The translations under genes and the position numbers were made by a program. The notes beneath the pieces were generated by a model. It did not search any database. It saw only the letters and a program-made list of their open reading frames with translations, and was not told the origin of the DNA. Of a DNA stretch of 64,000 nt, positions 1-9,051 are shown in pieces. The stretch is from Deltaproteobacteria bacterium. Its GTDB lineage: Bacteria > Myxococcota_A > Polyangia > HGW-17. Positions within the stretch are counted from its first letter, which is position 1, and each line of letters starts with the position of its first letter. The DNA lies in the NCBI GenBank assembly GCA_016937155.1, contig JAFGWM010000079.1, forward strand, positions 18,423-82,422. Reading direction: 5' to 3'.

Positions 1-182
1 TTTCAAACACTGGCAAAAACATCCCTGAGATAACATCATTATAAGACTGATACCTAGGGATAAGGGAAACCAGTAGATAAAAATTTTATCCACTGCCGTA
101 TAATTGAAGGTTTTGGACATTGCATGGTTCAGGATAATTGTGCATAATCGCGATGAAATATTAAAGATTCAGGAGGTTTGGT

Positions 183-3100
183 GTGAAAAAATTACTTGTG
201 ACCGCAATAGTAATGACAGGTTTGTCAATTGGCAGTGGCTGTAGTAAATCAGAAAAAAAGACAGAAAAGACACATGAGAAAAAAATCGTAAGAAAAGTTA
301 TTCCTCCCGTTAGTCAGGTGAAAGGCAAATCCACCACAAAAAAAGGATTGATCTTTCTCCTTGAAAACGGCTCCGGGGCATTCGATTCTTCGAATGCAAA
401 CCAGTACATACCAGGAAAACCACTTTCTGAAACCGAAACCAAAAATCTCCTGAAAAAAATACCTGGCAAAATTGATAGCACGGATCTCAAAAAGGCTTTT
501 GCTTTCAGATCCCGGACACTTCCGGCTCCAAGACCGGGAAAAACCATTGAAACACCCTTCCCTCCTGATGCAGTGAAAGAAAAACCTGATATCAAGTCTG
601 GTTCACAGAAACTTACTGTACTCAGAGCAACTCCGGCAACTGATGTTTATATTGCACCCAACATTGGTGTAACTTTTTCACTGCCGATGATTCCTGTTAC
701 AAGTCACGATGAGGCTGTATCAAAAATTCCAGTTAAAATATCTCCTGATATAAAAGGGAAATGGCGCTGGATGGGAACAAAAACTCTGGTATTTGAGAGC
801 GAACTTAAGAGACTGCCTAAATCAACGAACTACAAAATAACCATTCCGGCAGGAATCAAATCCGATTCGGGAAAAACTCTGGAAAAGGAATACTCCTGGG
901 AATTTTCCACCCCAACACTCAATGTTGAAAGTTTTTACCCCGAGAGTGGGCCTCATAATCTTAGCCCTGTTTTCTATATCAGATTTGATCAGAGAATAAA
1001 TCCGGACGCGGTTATTAAAACCATGAAAATGGAAGCAATTAACGGAACCTATGTTCCAATACGAATTGCCACCGAACAAGAGATTAAATCTGATAAGAAT
1101 GTAAGCGACCTGGTTAATAATTCCAAAAAAGAATACAAAAACCGTTTTTTTGCATTTAAACCAGTTCAGAGTCTTGTTCCTGCAATGACATATAATATTA
1201 AAATCGGACCGGGAACACCCTCTGAAGAAGGCCCTGCAAAAACAAAAAATTATGCTGTTCATTCCATGTACACATATAAACCACTTTCTATCTCCTGGAG
1301 AAACTGCAAATCCGGATATAAATGTCGTCCTCCCTATTCAATGAATCTGCAGTTCAATAATAATCTGGATGAAAAATCATTTTCCCCTGATATGGTTAAG
1401 GTTACACCGGATTTCCCTAAAATGAGCATTACAGCTGTTGGACGCTCCATTATTATTTCCGGGACAATTCGCGGACAGCAAAACTATACTGTTGAAGTTT
1501 CTGAAAAACTTAAGGACATTTACAACCAGACTCTCGGAAATCAGGAAAAACGTGTTTTCCATTACCGTGAAGCATATCCTTCACTACAAAGTAACTACAA
1601 AACTCTTTCAGTTGCGGATCCATCCGGAAAACCAGAAATAAAATTCCATTCACTGAATATTCCAAAAATAAAAGTTAAACTTTTCAAAGTGAAACCTGAG
1701 GATTATAAAGTTTATCTGGAATATTCAAGAAAGTATCGGTACGACCCTTCACCTCCACCTCATCCGGGAAAAGCTGTTTTCGAAAAAATATATTCATATG
1801 ATGGGAAATCAGATGAAATGGTGGAAACCATTGTAAGTGTCGGAAAGTTCCTGAATTCCTCAATGCATGGGCATCTGGTTGTACAGGTTTCTCAGGATCC
1901 TGTTCCAGATAAGCGCTATCGCTGGAAAACTTTTATTGCATGGATTCAGTTTACAAATCTGGGGATTGACGCTCACCTCGACAACACTAAACTTCTCGGA
2001 CTTGTTACATCACTCAAAACCGGTAAAGCAATATCAGGAGCTTCAGTAAGAATCCTGGCTGGACCTTCAGGCAGTACTGATAAATCCGGACTGGTTTCAA
2101 TTGATTTACCACAAAAAATAGATTCACCCCTTGGTTCTGTTCTTGTGGCATCCACTGCCGAAGATGTAGCTATGCTTCCCAAAAGTATGTACAGTTACTG
2201 GGGACGATATGGAAAATTTGTCAGTTCAACTTCTCCAGGAAATGTAATGAAATTCTTCACTTTCGATGACAGAAAGCTGTACAAGCCGAAAGAGACAGTA
2301 AATATAAAAGGTTATATGAGAATCGCAGGAATGGGTGCCGATGCTTCACTGACACTTCCCAAAGGAGTTAACCAAATATCATTCAAGGTTATGGATCCAA
2401 GGAATAACAAAATAGCTGAAGGCAGTACCGGGGTAAATCTTCTGGGTGGTTTCAATTTTAAATTCACATTGCCTGACAATGCTAACCTTGGAAACTCTAC
2501 AGTTATCATCAAGGATAATGCAGGTAATACACATTCTCATTATTTCAAAACAGCTGAGTTCAGAAAACCTGAATTTGAGGTTTCAATAAAAAGCTCAGAA
2601 GGTCCATTTATTCTCGGAGGAACAGCTGATCTGACTCTCAGCGCCGATTACTTCTCAGGGGGTGGACTTCCAGGTGCTGAAGTTAACTGGAGTGCATCTG
2701 CTTCCACAGGATATTTTTCTCCTGCGGGACACGGTGATTGGTCATTTGGTGATTCTTCAATGAGATGGTGGTGGTATTCCTACTCCAGCAGTAACAGTAC
2801 ATACAAAAATCTTACCGGGATTACAGATTCAAGGGGGAAGCACAATGTAAAACTGACTTTTAAAAATGCAGATCCAACTGTTCCCTACACGGTGAGTGTA
2901 AATTCAACGGTTATGGATGTAAATCGTCAGTCCTGGACATCCAGAAAAAGCCTTATAGTTCACCCATCCAGTCTATATGTAGGACTCAAGACTGAACGTT
3001 TCTTTATAAACAAAGGAAAACCCTTAAATGTCAAAGCCATTACAGTTGATATTGATGGGAAAACAGTTCCATCGACAGATGTTCTGATTACGTGTGAAAA

Positions 3101-6100
3101 AGAAGAATGGAAATATCAGAAAGGCAAATATAGAAAAGTCAATACCTCCAGAGAGGAGTGTAAAACACGTTCCGGTAAGGATGGAGAGGCTAAGTGCGAA
3201 TTCAAACCGGAAGAAGGTGGAAGCTATATCATCTCTGCCAGAGTAAAGGACTCTGCGGGAAGAGAAAATCTGACAAAAATCACCAGATGGGTATCCGGAG
3301 GAGGATTACCCCCGGTAAGGAAGGTTGACAGAGAAAAACTTCAACTGATATCTGATAAGAAATCGTATGAACCCGGTGATACTGCAGAAATCTTTATACA
3401 GTCACCATTTTATCCTGCAACAGGTGTATGGTTCACTAAACATGCCGGAATAAAGAAGGTTACTCCTTTCAAAATGGATTCCCCCACTCATGTTATAAAA
3501 ATTCCTCTTTCGGAATATCATATGCCGGGTACAGAGGTACAGGTTGAAATCACAGGAACCTCACCCAGGCTTGATGATTCAGGAAAAGCACTACCTAAGC
3601 TTCCAGCAAGGCCAGCCTATGCAGGAGGAACATTGCGACTTGGAGTTTCCCTCAAAAGCAGAATTTTAAATCTGAAAATCACTCCTCAGGATTCAATGCT
3701 AAAACCAGGGGGAAAAACAGCAATAAAACTGAATGTCACGGATTACAAAGGAAAGCCGGTAAAAAATTCTGAAATTGCTCTGGTAGCTGTGGATGAATCA
3801 GTACTTGCCCTGACCGGTTACAAACTGAGTAACCCTATAGGAATTTTTTATCCTTCGAGGATCAGGAGTATACTCTCCATCTATCTCAGATCTCAGATCC
3901 AACTGGAGGATCCACTAAAACTTTCCAGAGAACTACTGGATGCGGATAATGCGATTCAGACGCAAACATTGAAATCATTTTCTGTTGGTAATGGACCTGC
4001 TGGAGCAAAATTTGACAAAGCCCCACCCCGTCCCCGTAAAAGTGCTTCAAAGGGTATGAGAAGAAAAGAGAAAAGGAAGGCTGAATTATCCAAGGGAGAC
4101 ATGGAGGAACAAAGTGACGAGAGTTCTAATGATAATTCAGAAGCAGTAAAGATGAGAAGTAATTTTAATGCCCTCGCTCTTTTCGCACCAGAAGTTACCA
4201 CTGATGACAGTGGAAATGCAACGGTTGAACTTGCGCTGCCTGATAATCTTACCAGATACAGACTTATGGCTGTTGCTGTAAGTGGTGCTGACAAGTATGG
4301 TAATGCCGAAAAACAGGTGGTTGCCAGATTACCTATTCAGGTGAGGCCATCACCACCACGTTTCCTTAATTTCGGTGATGAAATGGAACTTCCTGTTGTA
4401 GTTCATAACCAGACACTAAAGGAGCAACAAGTCAGCGTGGCTATTCGAGGCAGCAATATAAAATGGCGTGGCCCTCAGGGAATGAAAATAACAATCCCAC
4501 CTCAGGACAGACGAGAGTTGAGATTTTCAGCTTCTACAGATATGCCGGGAAAAGCAAAATTTAATGTTGTAGCTTCGAGTGCAGAAGGTCAGGATGCTGC
4601 TTCTTTTGAATTCCCTGTCTGGACCCCTGCCACTACAGAAGGCTTTGCCACCTATGGTACAGTTGACAAAGGTGCTGTTTCTCAGAATATCAAGGTTCCG
4701 AGAAATGTTGTTATGGAATTCGGTGGTCTGAATATTCAGACTTCATCAACTCAACTTCAGGCTCTTACAGATGCAGTTTTATATCTTTATTCATACCCTT
4801 ATGAATGTGCAGAACAACTGAGTTCAAGAATACTGTCGATTGCAGCTCTGAAGGATGTATTGAAAGCTTTTCAGACTTCAGGCCTACCGGATGATGAAAA
4901 AATTAAGGCTGCGGTGAATCGGGATCTTGGAAAACTAAGAAATATGCAAAATTATGATGGGGGCTTTGGCTTCTGGATAAGAGGACAGGAAAGCTGGCCA
5001 TTTTTAACAATTCATGTTGCCCATGCCCTCCTCAGAGCAAAGGAAAAAGGATATTCAGTAAATTCATCCATGATGTCAAAAGCTCTGAATTATCTGAAGT
5101 ATATAGAGAGACATATTCCATCTCATTATCCGCTTTGGGTAAGAAGATCCCTTGTTGCACACAGCCTGTTTGTGAGAAATCTTGCTGGAGATAATGATCT
5201 GGACAAAGCTGTTGAACTCTATCCACATTTTGCTGATAAAAAGCAGCCATATATGGAAGGAATTGGATGGATCTATCCTGTATTTATTAAAGCAAAAGAT
5301 ACTAATCACCTTGGCAAAATCAGAAAATTGCTTTTGAACCGTGTTTCTGAAACTGCAGGGATGGCAAACTTCATTACTCATGCAAGTGATGGTGCTTACC
5401 TGATACTTCACTCATCACGAAGAGTTGATGCACTTATTTTGTCAGGTCTCATGCTGGATCAGCCTAAAAGCGATCTAATACCCAAACTGGTGGCCGGTCT
5501 TCTGGCTCACAAGAAAAAAGGCAGATGGACAAATACACAGGAAAGCGTATGGGTTTTGCTGGCAATGGATCAGTATTTCGCTAAATATGAGAATGTTACT
5601 CCAAATTTTGTCTCACGTGTATGGCTGGGCAACCAGTATGCAGGAGAACACAAATTCAAGGGGCGAACCACTGAGAGACATCTGATTAAGATACCTATGC
5701 TTTCAATTGGGAAACCCGGTTCAGTAAAAAATCTTCTTCTTCAGAAAACAGGTCAGGGAAGACTTTACTACAGAATTGGCATGGATTACGCTCTTTCAGA
5801 CCTCAGACCCCCAGCAGCGGATCACGGGTTTACACTGAAGCGCGAGTATTTAGCCGTATCCGATAAGGATCAGGTTAAAAAACGTCCTGACGGCACATGG
5901 GAGATTAAAGCAGGAAGCAGAGTAAGAGTAAAACTTACCATGGTTGCTCCATCAAGAAGGTATCATGTTGCCTTGGTGGATCCTCTACCTGCAGGTCTCG
6001 AACCAGAAAATGCATCATTACTCGGTGCCCCTCCAAGTTCGATGAATAAATCAGGTTCATCCTACGGCAAACGTGGGCGTTATGGAAGAAGAAGCTATAG

Positions 6101-6326
6101 ATGGTGGTGGAGAATGTGGGGACGCTGGCACGAACACCATAATATCAGGGATGAGAGAGTTGAGGCATTCACATCACTTCTTTATGCAGGTATTCATACA
6201 TTTGAATATACTGCAAGAGCTACAACTCCTGGAAAATTTGTAGTACCTCCCCTTAAGGCTGAAGAAATGTATTCTCCGGAAACTTTCGGCCGTTCCCGCG
6301 GTGATAAAGTAATCGTCATCCCCTAG
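183..6326 (+). CDS. Bacterial alpha-2-macroglobulin lipoprotein (thioester type)
   Basis: A 2047-residue exported protein expected to trap attacking proteases in the periplasm, being cleaved in a bait region and binding the protease through a thioester. Translation starts at GTG 183, six bases after AGGAGG (171-176). The N-terminus has a hydrophobic segment ending in GSGC (Cys20), a slightly non-canonical lipobox. Ig-like/MG domains fill residues 120-1240, with an MG2-like segment near 690-790 (motif FDDRKLYKPKE). A charged, low-complexity stretch at about 1250-1325 (basic, then acidic and Ser-rich) fits the bait region and is followed by the A2M core motif ALFAPEVTTDDSGNA. The thioester motif YECAEQ has Cys1542. 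The C-terminal motif RATTPGKFVVPP is typical of the bacterial family. In enterobacteria the gene often pairs with pbpC; no penicillin-binding protein is visible downstream, and the upstream side is cut off by the window edge. Confidence 0.93.
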   Translation: MKKLLVTAIVMTGLSIGSGCSKSEKKTEKTHEKKIVRKVIPPVSQVKGKSTTKKGLIFLLENGSGAFDSSNANQYIPGKPLSETETKNLLKKIPGKIDSTDLKKAFAFRSRTLPAPRPGKTIETPFPPDAVKEKPDIKSGSQKLTVLRATPATDVYIAPNIGVTFSLPMIPVTSHDEAVSKIPVKISPDIKGKWRWMGTKTLVFESELKRLPKSTNYKITIPAGIKSDSGKTLEKEYSWEFSTPTLNVESFYPESGPHNLSPVFYIRFDQRINPDAVIKTMKMEAINGTYVPIRIATEQEIKSDKNVSDLVNNSKKEYKNRFFAFKPVQSLVPAMTYNIKIGPGTPSEEGPAKTKNYAVHSMYTYKPLSISWRNCKSGYKCRPPYSMNLQFNNNLDEKSFSPDMVKVTPDFPKMSITAVGRSIIISGTIRGQQNYTVEVSEKLKDIYNQTLGNQEKRVFHYREAYPSLQSNYKTLSVADPSGKPEIKFHSLNIPKIKVKLFKVKPEDYKVYLEYSRKYRYDPSPPPHPGKAVFEKIYSYDGKSDEMVETIVSVGKFLNSSMHGHLVVQVSQDPVPDKRYRWKTFIAWIQFTNLGIDAHLDNTKLLGLVTSLKTGKAISGASVRILAGPSGSTDKSGLVSIDLPQKIDSPLGSVLVASTAEDVAMLPKSMYSYWGRYGKFVSSTSPGNVMKFFTFDDRKLYKPKETVNIKGYMRIAGMGADASLTLPKGVNQISFKVMDPRNNKIAEGSTGVNLLGGFNFKFTLPDNANLGNSTVIIKDNAGNTHSHYFKTAEFRKPEFEVSIKSSEGPFILGGTADLTLSADYFSGGGLPGAEVNWSASASTGYFSPAGHGDWSFGDSSMRWWWYSYSSSNSTYKNLTGITDSRGKHNVKLTFKNADPTVPYTVSVNSTVMDVNRQSWTSRKSLIVHPSSLYVGLKTERFFINKGKPLNVKAITVDIDGKTVPSTDVLITCEKEEWKYQKGKYRKVNTSREECKTRSGKDGEAKCEFKPEEGGSYIISARVKDSAGRENLTKITRWVSGGGLPPVRKVDREKLQLISDKKSYEPGDTAEIFIQSPFYPATGVWFTKHAGIKKVTPFKMDSPTHVIKIPLSEYHMPGTEVQVEITGTSPRLDDSGKALPKLPARPAYAGGTLRLGVSLKSRILNLKITPQDSMLKPGGKTAIKLNVTDYKGKPVKNSEIALVAVDESVLALTGYKLSNPIGIFYPSRIRSILSIYLRSQIQLEDPLKLSRELLDADNAIQTQTLKSFSVGNGPAGAKFDKAPPRPRKSASKGMRRKEKRKAELSKGDMEEQSDESSNDNSEAVKMRSNFNALALFAPEVTTDDSGNATVELALPDNLTRYRLMAVAVSGADKYGNAEKQVVARLPIQVRPSPPRFLNFGDEMELPVVVHNQTLKEQQVSVAIRGSNIKWRGPQGMKITIPPQDRRELRFSASTDMPGKAKFNVVASSAEGQDAASFEFPVWTPATTEGFATYGTVDKGAVSQNIKVPRNVVMEFGGLNIQTSSTQLQALTDAVLYLYSYPYECAEQLSSRILSIAALKDVLKAFQTSGLPDDEKIKAAVNRDLGKLRNMQNYDGGFGFWIRGQESWPFLTIHVAHALLRAKEKGYSVNSSMMSKALNYLKYIERHIPSHYPLWVRRSLVAHSLFVRNLAGDNDLDKAVELYPHFADKKQPYMEGIGWIYPVFIKAKDTNHLGKIRKLLLNRVSETAGMANFITHASDGAYLILHSSRRVDALILSGLMLDQPKSDLIPKLVAGLLAHKKKGRWTNTQESVWVLLAMDQYFAKYENVTPNFVSRVWLGNQYAGEHKFKGRTTERHLIKIPMLSIGKPGSVKNLLLQKTGQGRLYYRIGMDYALSDLRPPAADHGFTLKREYLAVSDKDQVKKRPDGTWEIKAGSRVRVKLTMVAPSRRYHVALVDPLPAGLEPENASLLGAPPSSMNKSGSSYGKRGRYGRRSYRWWWRMWGRWHEHHNIRDERVEAFTSLLYAGIHTFEYTARATTPGKFVVPPLKAEEMYSPETFGRSRGDKVIVIP

Positions 6327-6438
6327 CACCAACGCATATTTCTTTTCACTGCTCATTCTAATTCTTGATCAATTCAAGAAATTCCGATTAACAGTCGATG
6401 TAGTATTTATTAAGTGTACACTCACCGGGGAATAATTC

Positions 6439-8469
6439 ATGTCTGAAAATAAAACGCACCTTTTGAATCATCTGCCTGTCGGAGTTATAGAATTTTCACT
6501 TACTCATAATTCACACCATGCTCTCACTGATTTCAAAATTATTTATTCAAACCCCCAGTTTCAAAAGATTTCTGGACATACTGAATCTGAGTTGAATGAT
6601 CTGACCATGAAAGATCTCTTCTCTCCGGTAAACCAGGACAAATTTGAATGGGGTGAACTTCTTACCACTGTATCATTCAGTGGAGAAAATCAGGAATTTG
6701 AGAAATTCTTTAAATCCATCCACTCATGGTTTAGCATAGCTGTTTCATTCATTGAAACAGACAGGATGCTTATCACTATAATGGATATTTCACTTCACAA
6801 ACACAGATCATCTGAGCAGCAGGCATATCTTTCTCTGACTGATAATATAACTGCGTCTACAGATTATACAGGCACTTTTAGATTCATAAACCGAAGGTGG
6901 GCGCCGGTTTTGGGTTGGACTGCAGGAAGCATTATCCATAATAATTTTTTGGATTTTGTGCACATTGAAGATCGTATTTCAGTTAAAAAAGCCATTGAAT
7001 CTGCATCAGCAAATTCAGATGCGAAAACATTTTTGTGCCGAATGAAACATAAATCAGGAACCTTCAGATGGATTGAATGGAGAGTGAAATCAGTTCAGTT
7101 TTATCTTCATTATACTGGCAGAGATGTAACCCCGATTAAAACCAGCCGGGAGCTTAATACAATTCAGGAAAAAGAACTTTCCCTTGCAATTAAACGCCAG
7201 GAAGTTCTATCTGAATTCTCACTTGAGTTTACTTCAGATAGAGATTTTAGTGATAAAATGCCAAGAGCACTGGCTTTAGTTGGAAACCATCTGAATTTAA
7301 GCAGGGTCTATGTTTTTGAGGATGATGAGGGTGGAGAAACAACAAGTAACACCTTTGAGTGGTGCAACACTGATATCGAACCACAGATGGAAACCCTTCA
7401 GAATGTTCCGTATGAATTAATCCCCTCATACCGGAAAATACTTCATGAACATGGTTATATTTATTCTAAAAATATAGATGAACTTCCAGTTGACCTGAGG
7501 AATATTCTTGAACCTCAGGGAATAAAGTCGATACTGATCTTCCCTCTTGTCAGAAATGGTCAGATTGTTGGTTTTACAGGCTTTGATGAGTGTCTGTATT
7601 ACCGGAAGTGGTCAAAATCTGAATTTGAATTAATACGTACCCTGACTGGAATTATTACAAATGTCATCACCCACAACAAACATCTGAAAGAATTGAAAAA
7701 AAGTGAAGAGAATTTCCGTATGATGTTTGAGACGATTGAAGATCTTCTGGTAATTGGCAACTCAAAGGGGGATATAATTCATTGCAATTCAAGTGTGTCC
7801 AGTGAGCTCGGATATTCATTCGATGAACTAATGAAAATGAAAACCAGTGACCTCATTCCTGACAACTGGAAAGATCAGTATCAGATATCAATGGATGAAG
7901 TTTTCACTGGAAGACGTGATCATTTCGTCATCCCTTTTCTAAAAAGCGATGGAACACAGTATTCAACAAAAACTCAGGTGTGGCTTGGTTTCTGGAATGG
8001 TGATATAAGTATTTTCCAGTTGAGTGACACTGGCTCTAAAATCACAATTACTAAAGAAACTGATGTTAACAGAGTTATTAAAATAGAACATGATCTCTAT
8101 ATCCAGGATATCAAACTTAAAAATATTATTGAAGCATCCGAAGCAGGAACCTGGGAATGGAATATAAAAACAGGAGAGATCACTGTAAATAAAAGGTGGA
8201 AGGAAATCATCGGATTTGAAGAAGATGAAATGAAGGAAATTGATATTAAAACATGGCTTTCCCTGGTTCATAAAGAAGACTTAAAAAAATCAAATCTGAA
8301 TCTCAAAAACCATTTTGATGGAAAGTCTAAATATTATAAGTGTAATTGTAGAATAAGACACAAGGATGGACACTATATTCGCGTTCTCAACCACGGTATG
8401 GTGATATCCAGAAATCTTGATGGTACCCCTTCTTTCATGTCGGGGATAAATCTCGTATTATCATCATGA
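6439..8469 (+). CDS. PAS/GAF multi-sensor protein without output domain
   Basis: A soluble 676-residue signalling protein made only of sensor modules: PAS-like domains at about 1-120 and 125-240, a GAF domain at about 255-415, and PAS/PAC domains at about 425-520 and 555-675. There is no HisKA, HATPase, GGDEF or helix-turn-helix; the reading frame ends directly after the last PAC motif. There are no membrane segments, so the stimulus is probably intracellular. The GAF domain contains SRVYVFEDDEGGETTSNTFEW and GFTGFDE, closely matched by the stand-alone GAF protein at 13088-13603. The start follows a GGGGAATAATTC ribosome site. A role as an adaptor or ligand sensor for the hybrid kinase downstream is an inference. 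It could also be a kinase remnant, but no broken kinase domain is seen after the stop. Confidence 0.85.
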   Translation: MSENKTHLLNHLPVGVIEFSLTHNSHHALTDFKIIYSNPQFQKISGHTESELNDLTMKDLFSPVNQDKFEWGELLTTVSFSGENQEFEKFFKSIHSWFSIAVSFIETDRMLITIMDISLHKHRSSEQQAYLSLTDNITASTDYTGTFRFINRRWAPVLGWTAGSIIHNNFLDFVHIEDRISVKKAIESASANSDAKTFLCRMKHKSGTFRWIEWRVKSVQFYLHYTGRDVTPIKTSRELNTIQEKELSLAIKRQEVLSEFSLEFTSDRDFSDKMPRALALVGNHLNLSRVYVFEDDEGGETTSNTFEWCNTDIEPQMETLQNVPYELIPSYRKILHEHGYIYSKNIDELPVDLRNILEPQGIKSILIFPLVRNGQIVGFTGFDECLYYRKWSKSEFELIRTLTGIITNVITHNKHLKELKKSEENFRMMFETIEDLLVIGNSKGDIIHCNSSVSSELGYSFDELMKMKTSDLIPDNWKDQYQISMDEVFTGRRDHFVIPFLKSDGTQYSTKTQVWLGFWNGDISIFQLSDTGSKITITKETDVNRVIKIEHDLYIQDIKLKNIIEASEAGTWEWNIKTGEITVNKRWKEIIGFEEDEMKEIDIKTWLSLVHKEDLKKSNLNLKNHFDGKSKYYKCNCRIRHKDGHYIRVLNHGMVISRNLDGTPSFMSGINLVLSS

Positions 8470-8530
8470 ACAGTCTTGTTCTTTATGTACATCAATGATA
8501 ATCAGTAACCAGTTTTACACTTGATTTAAC

Positions 8531-8554
8531 TTAGGAGATACCTTAGGAGATACC
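8531..8554 (+). repeat. 12-bp tandem duplication containing an SD-like core
   Basis: Two perfect adjacent copies of TTAGGAGATACC (8531-8542 and 8543-8554) sit just before the cupin gene. Each contains AGGAG, and a third, correctly spaced ribosome site (AAAGGAG, 8558-8564) follows. The upstream copies are probably a slippage duplication of the leader; an effect on ribosome recruitment is possible but unproven. Confidence 0.8.
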
Positions 8555-8569
8555 TGAAAAGGAGAATCC

Positions 8570-8914
8570 ATGATAACAAAAAAACTTATTGAAACAGTTG
8601 TGATGGATAACGCTCACAATGTAGATGCAAGAAATCTTTATGATACTCCTGATGCGATGATCACCATCATTACTTTAAAGCCCGGTCAATCGCTAAAAAG
8701 ACATATTACACCTGTGAACGTGGCCTTTTATGTGATTGAAGGCAGCGGAGAAGTTGAAATAGGAGAAGAGCGTTTGAAAGTTGACCGTGATACACTGGTG
8801 GAGAGTCCTGCCAATATTGTTCATTGCTGGTATAATACATCTGAAAAACCGCTGAAGTTTATGGTGGTAAAAGCACCCAAACCTGCAAAAAAGACTGTTT
8901 TCATAAGTGACTAA
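8570..8914 (+). CDS. Small single-domain cupin protein
   Basis: A 114-residue protein forming one Cupin_2 beta-barrel. The first cupin motif is visible around KPGQSLKRHITP...FYVIEGSG and the second around ESPANIVHCWYN, giving histidines that could hold a metal, though motif 1 lacks the full HxH pair. Small cupins of this kind often bind a metal or small ligand; the substrate cannot be read from sequence. ATG 8570 follows AAAGGAG with five bases of spacing. It lies between two sensory genes on the same strand, separated by about 100-140 bases on each side, so co-transcription is possible but not evident. Confidence 0.8.
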   Translation: MITKKLIETVVMDNAHNVDARNLYDTPDAMITIITLKPGQSLKRHITPVNVAFYVIEGSGEVEIGEERLKVDRDTLVESPANIVHCWYNTSEKPLKFMVVKAPKPAKKTVFISD

Positions 8915-8973
8915 TCATCATTTGTGATTTCTTCTATTTCATATACAATTCGCAATTCATTCTATCTGGAGAT

Positions 8974-9011
8974 TAGCCTATAAGGGTTCCCAACTCTTAT
9001 GTTTCAGGCTA
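8974..9011 (+). other. Bulged hairpin upstream of the hybrid kinase
   Basis: TAGCCT+ATAAG (8974-8984) pairs with CTTAT (8996-9000) and AGGCTA (9006-9011), giving an 11-bp stem with a 5-base bulge (9001-9005) and an 11-base loop. It lies about 40 bases before the kinase start codon. No U-tract follows, so it is a poor Rho-independent terminator; a leader structure or protein site is equally possible. Confidence 0.35.
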
Positions 9012-9051
9012 TAATTCATTCACCTTAAAACATGGAGTCGAAAAAAATAAA

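Noticed and set aside
1..33. Possible C-terminus of an upstream gene (frame 1 open to TAA at 31-33)
   Set aside because: Only ten codons are visible, with no recognisable sequence.
6362..6380. Inverted repeat TTCTTGA-N5-TCAAGAA after the A2M gene
   Set aside because: Seven-base AT-rich stem with no U-tract; too weak to call a terminator and common by chance in AT-rich DNA.
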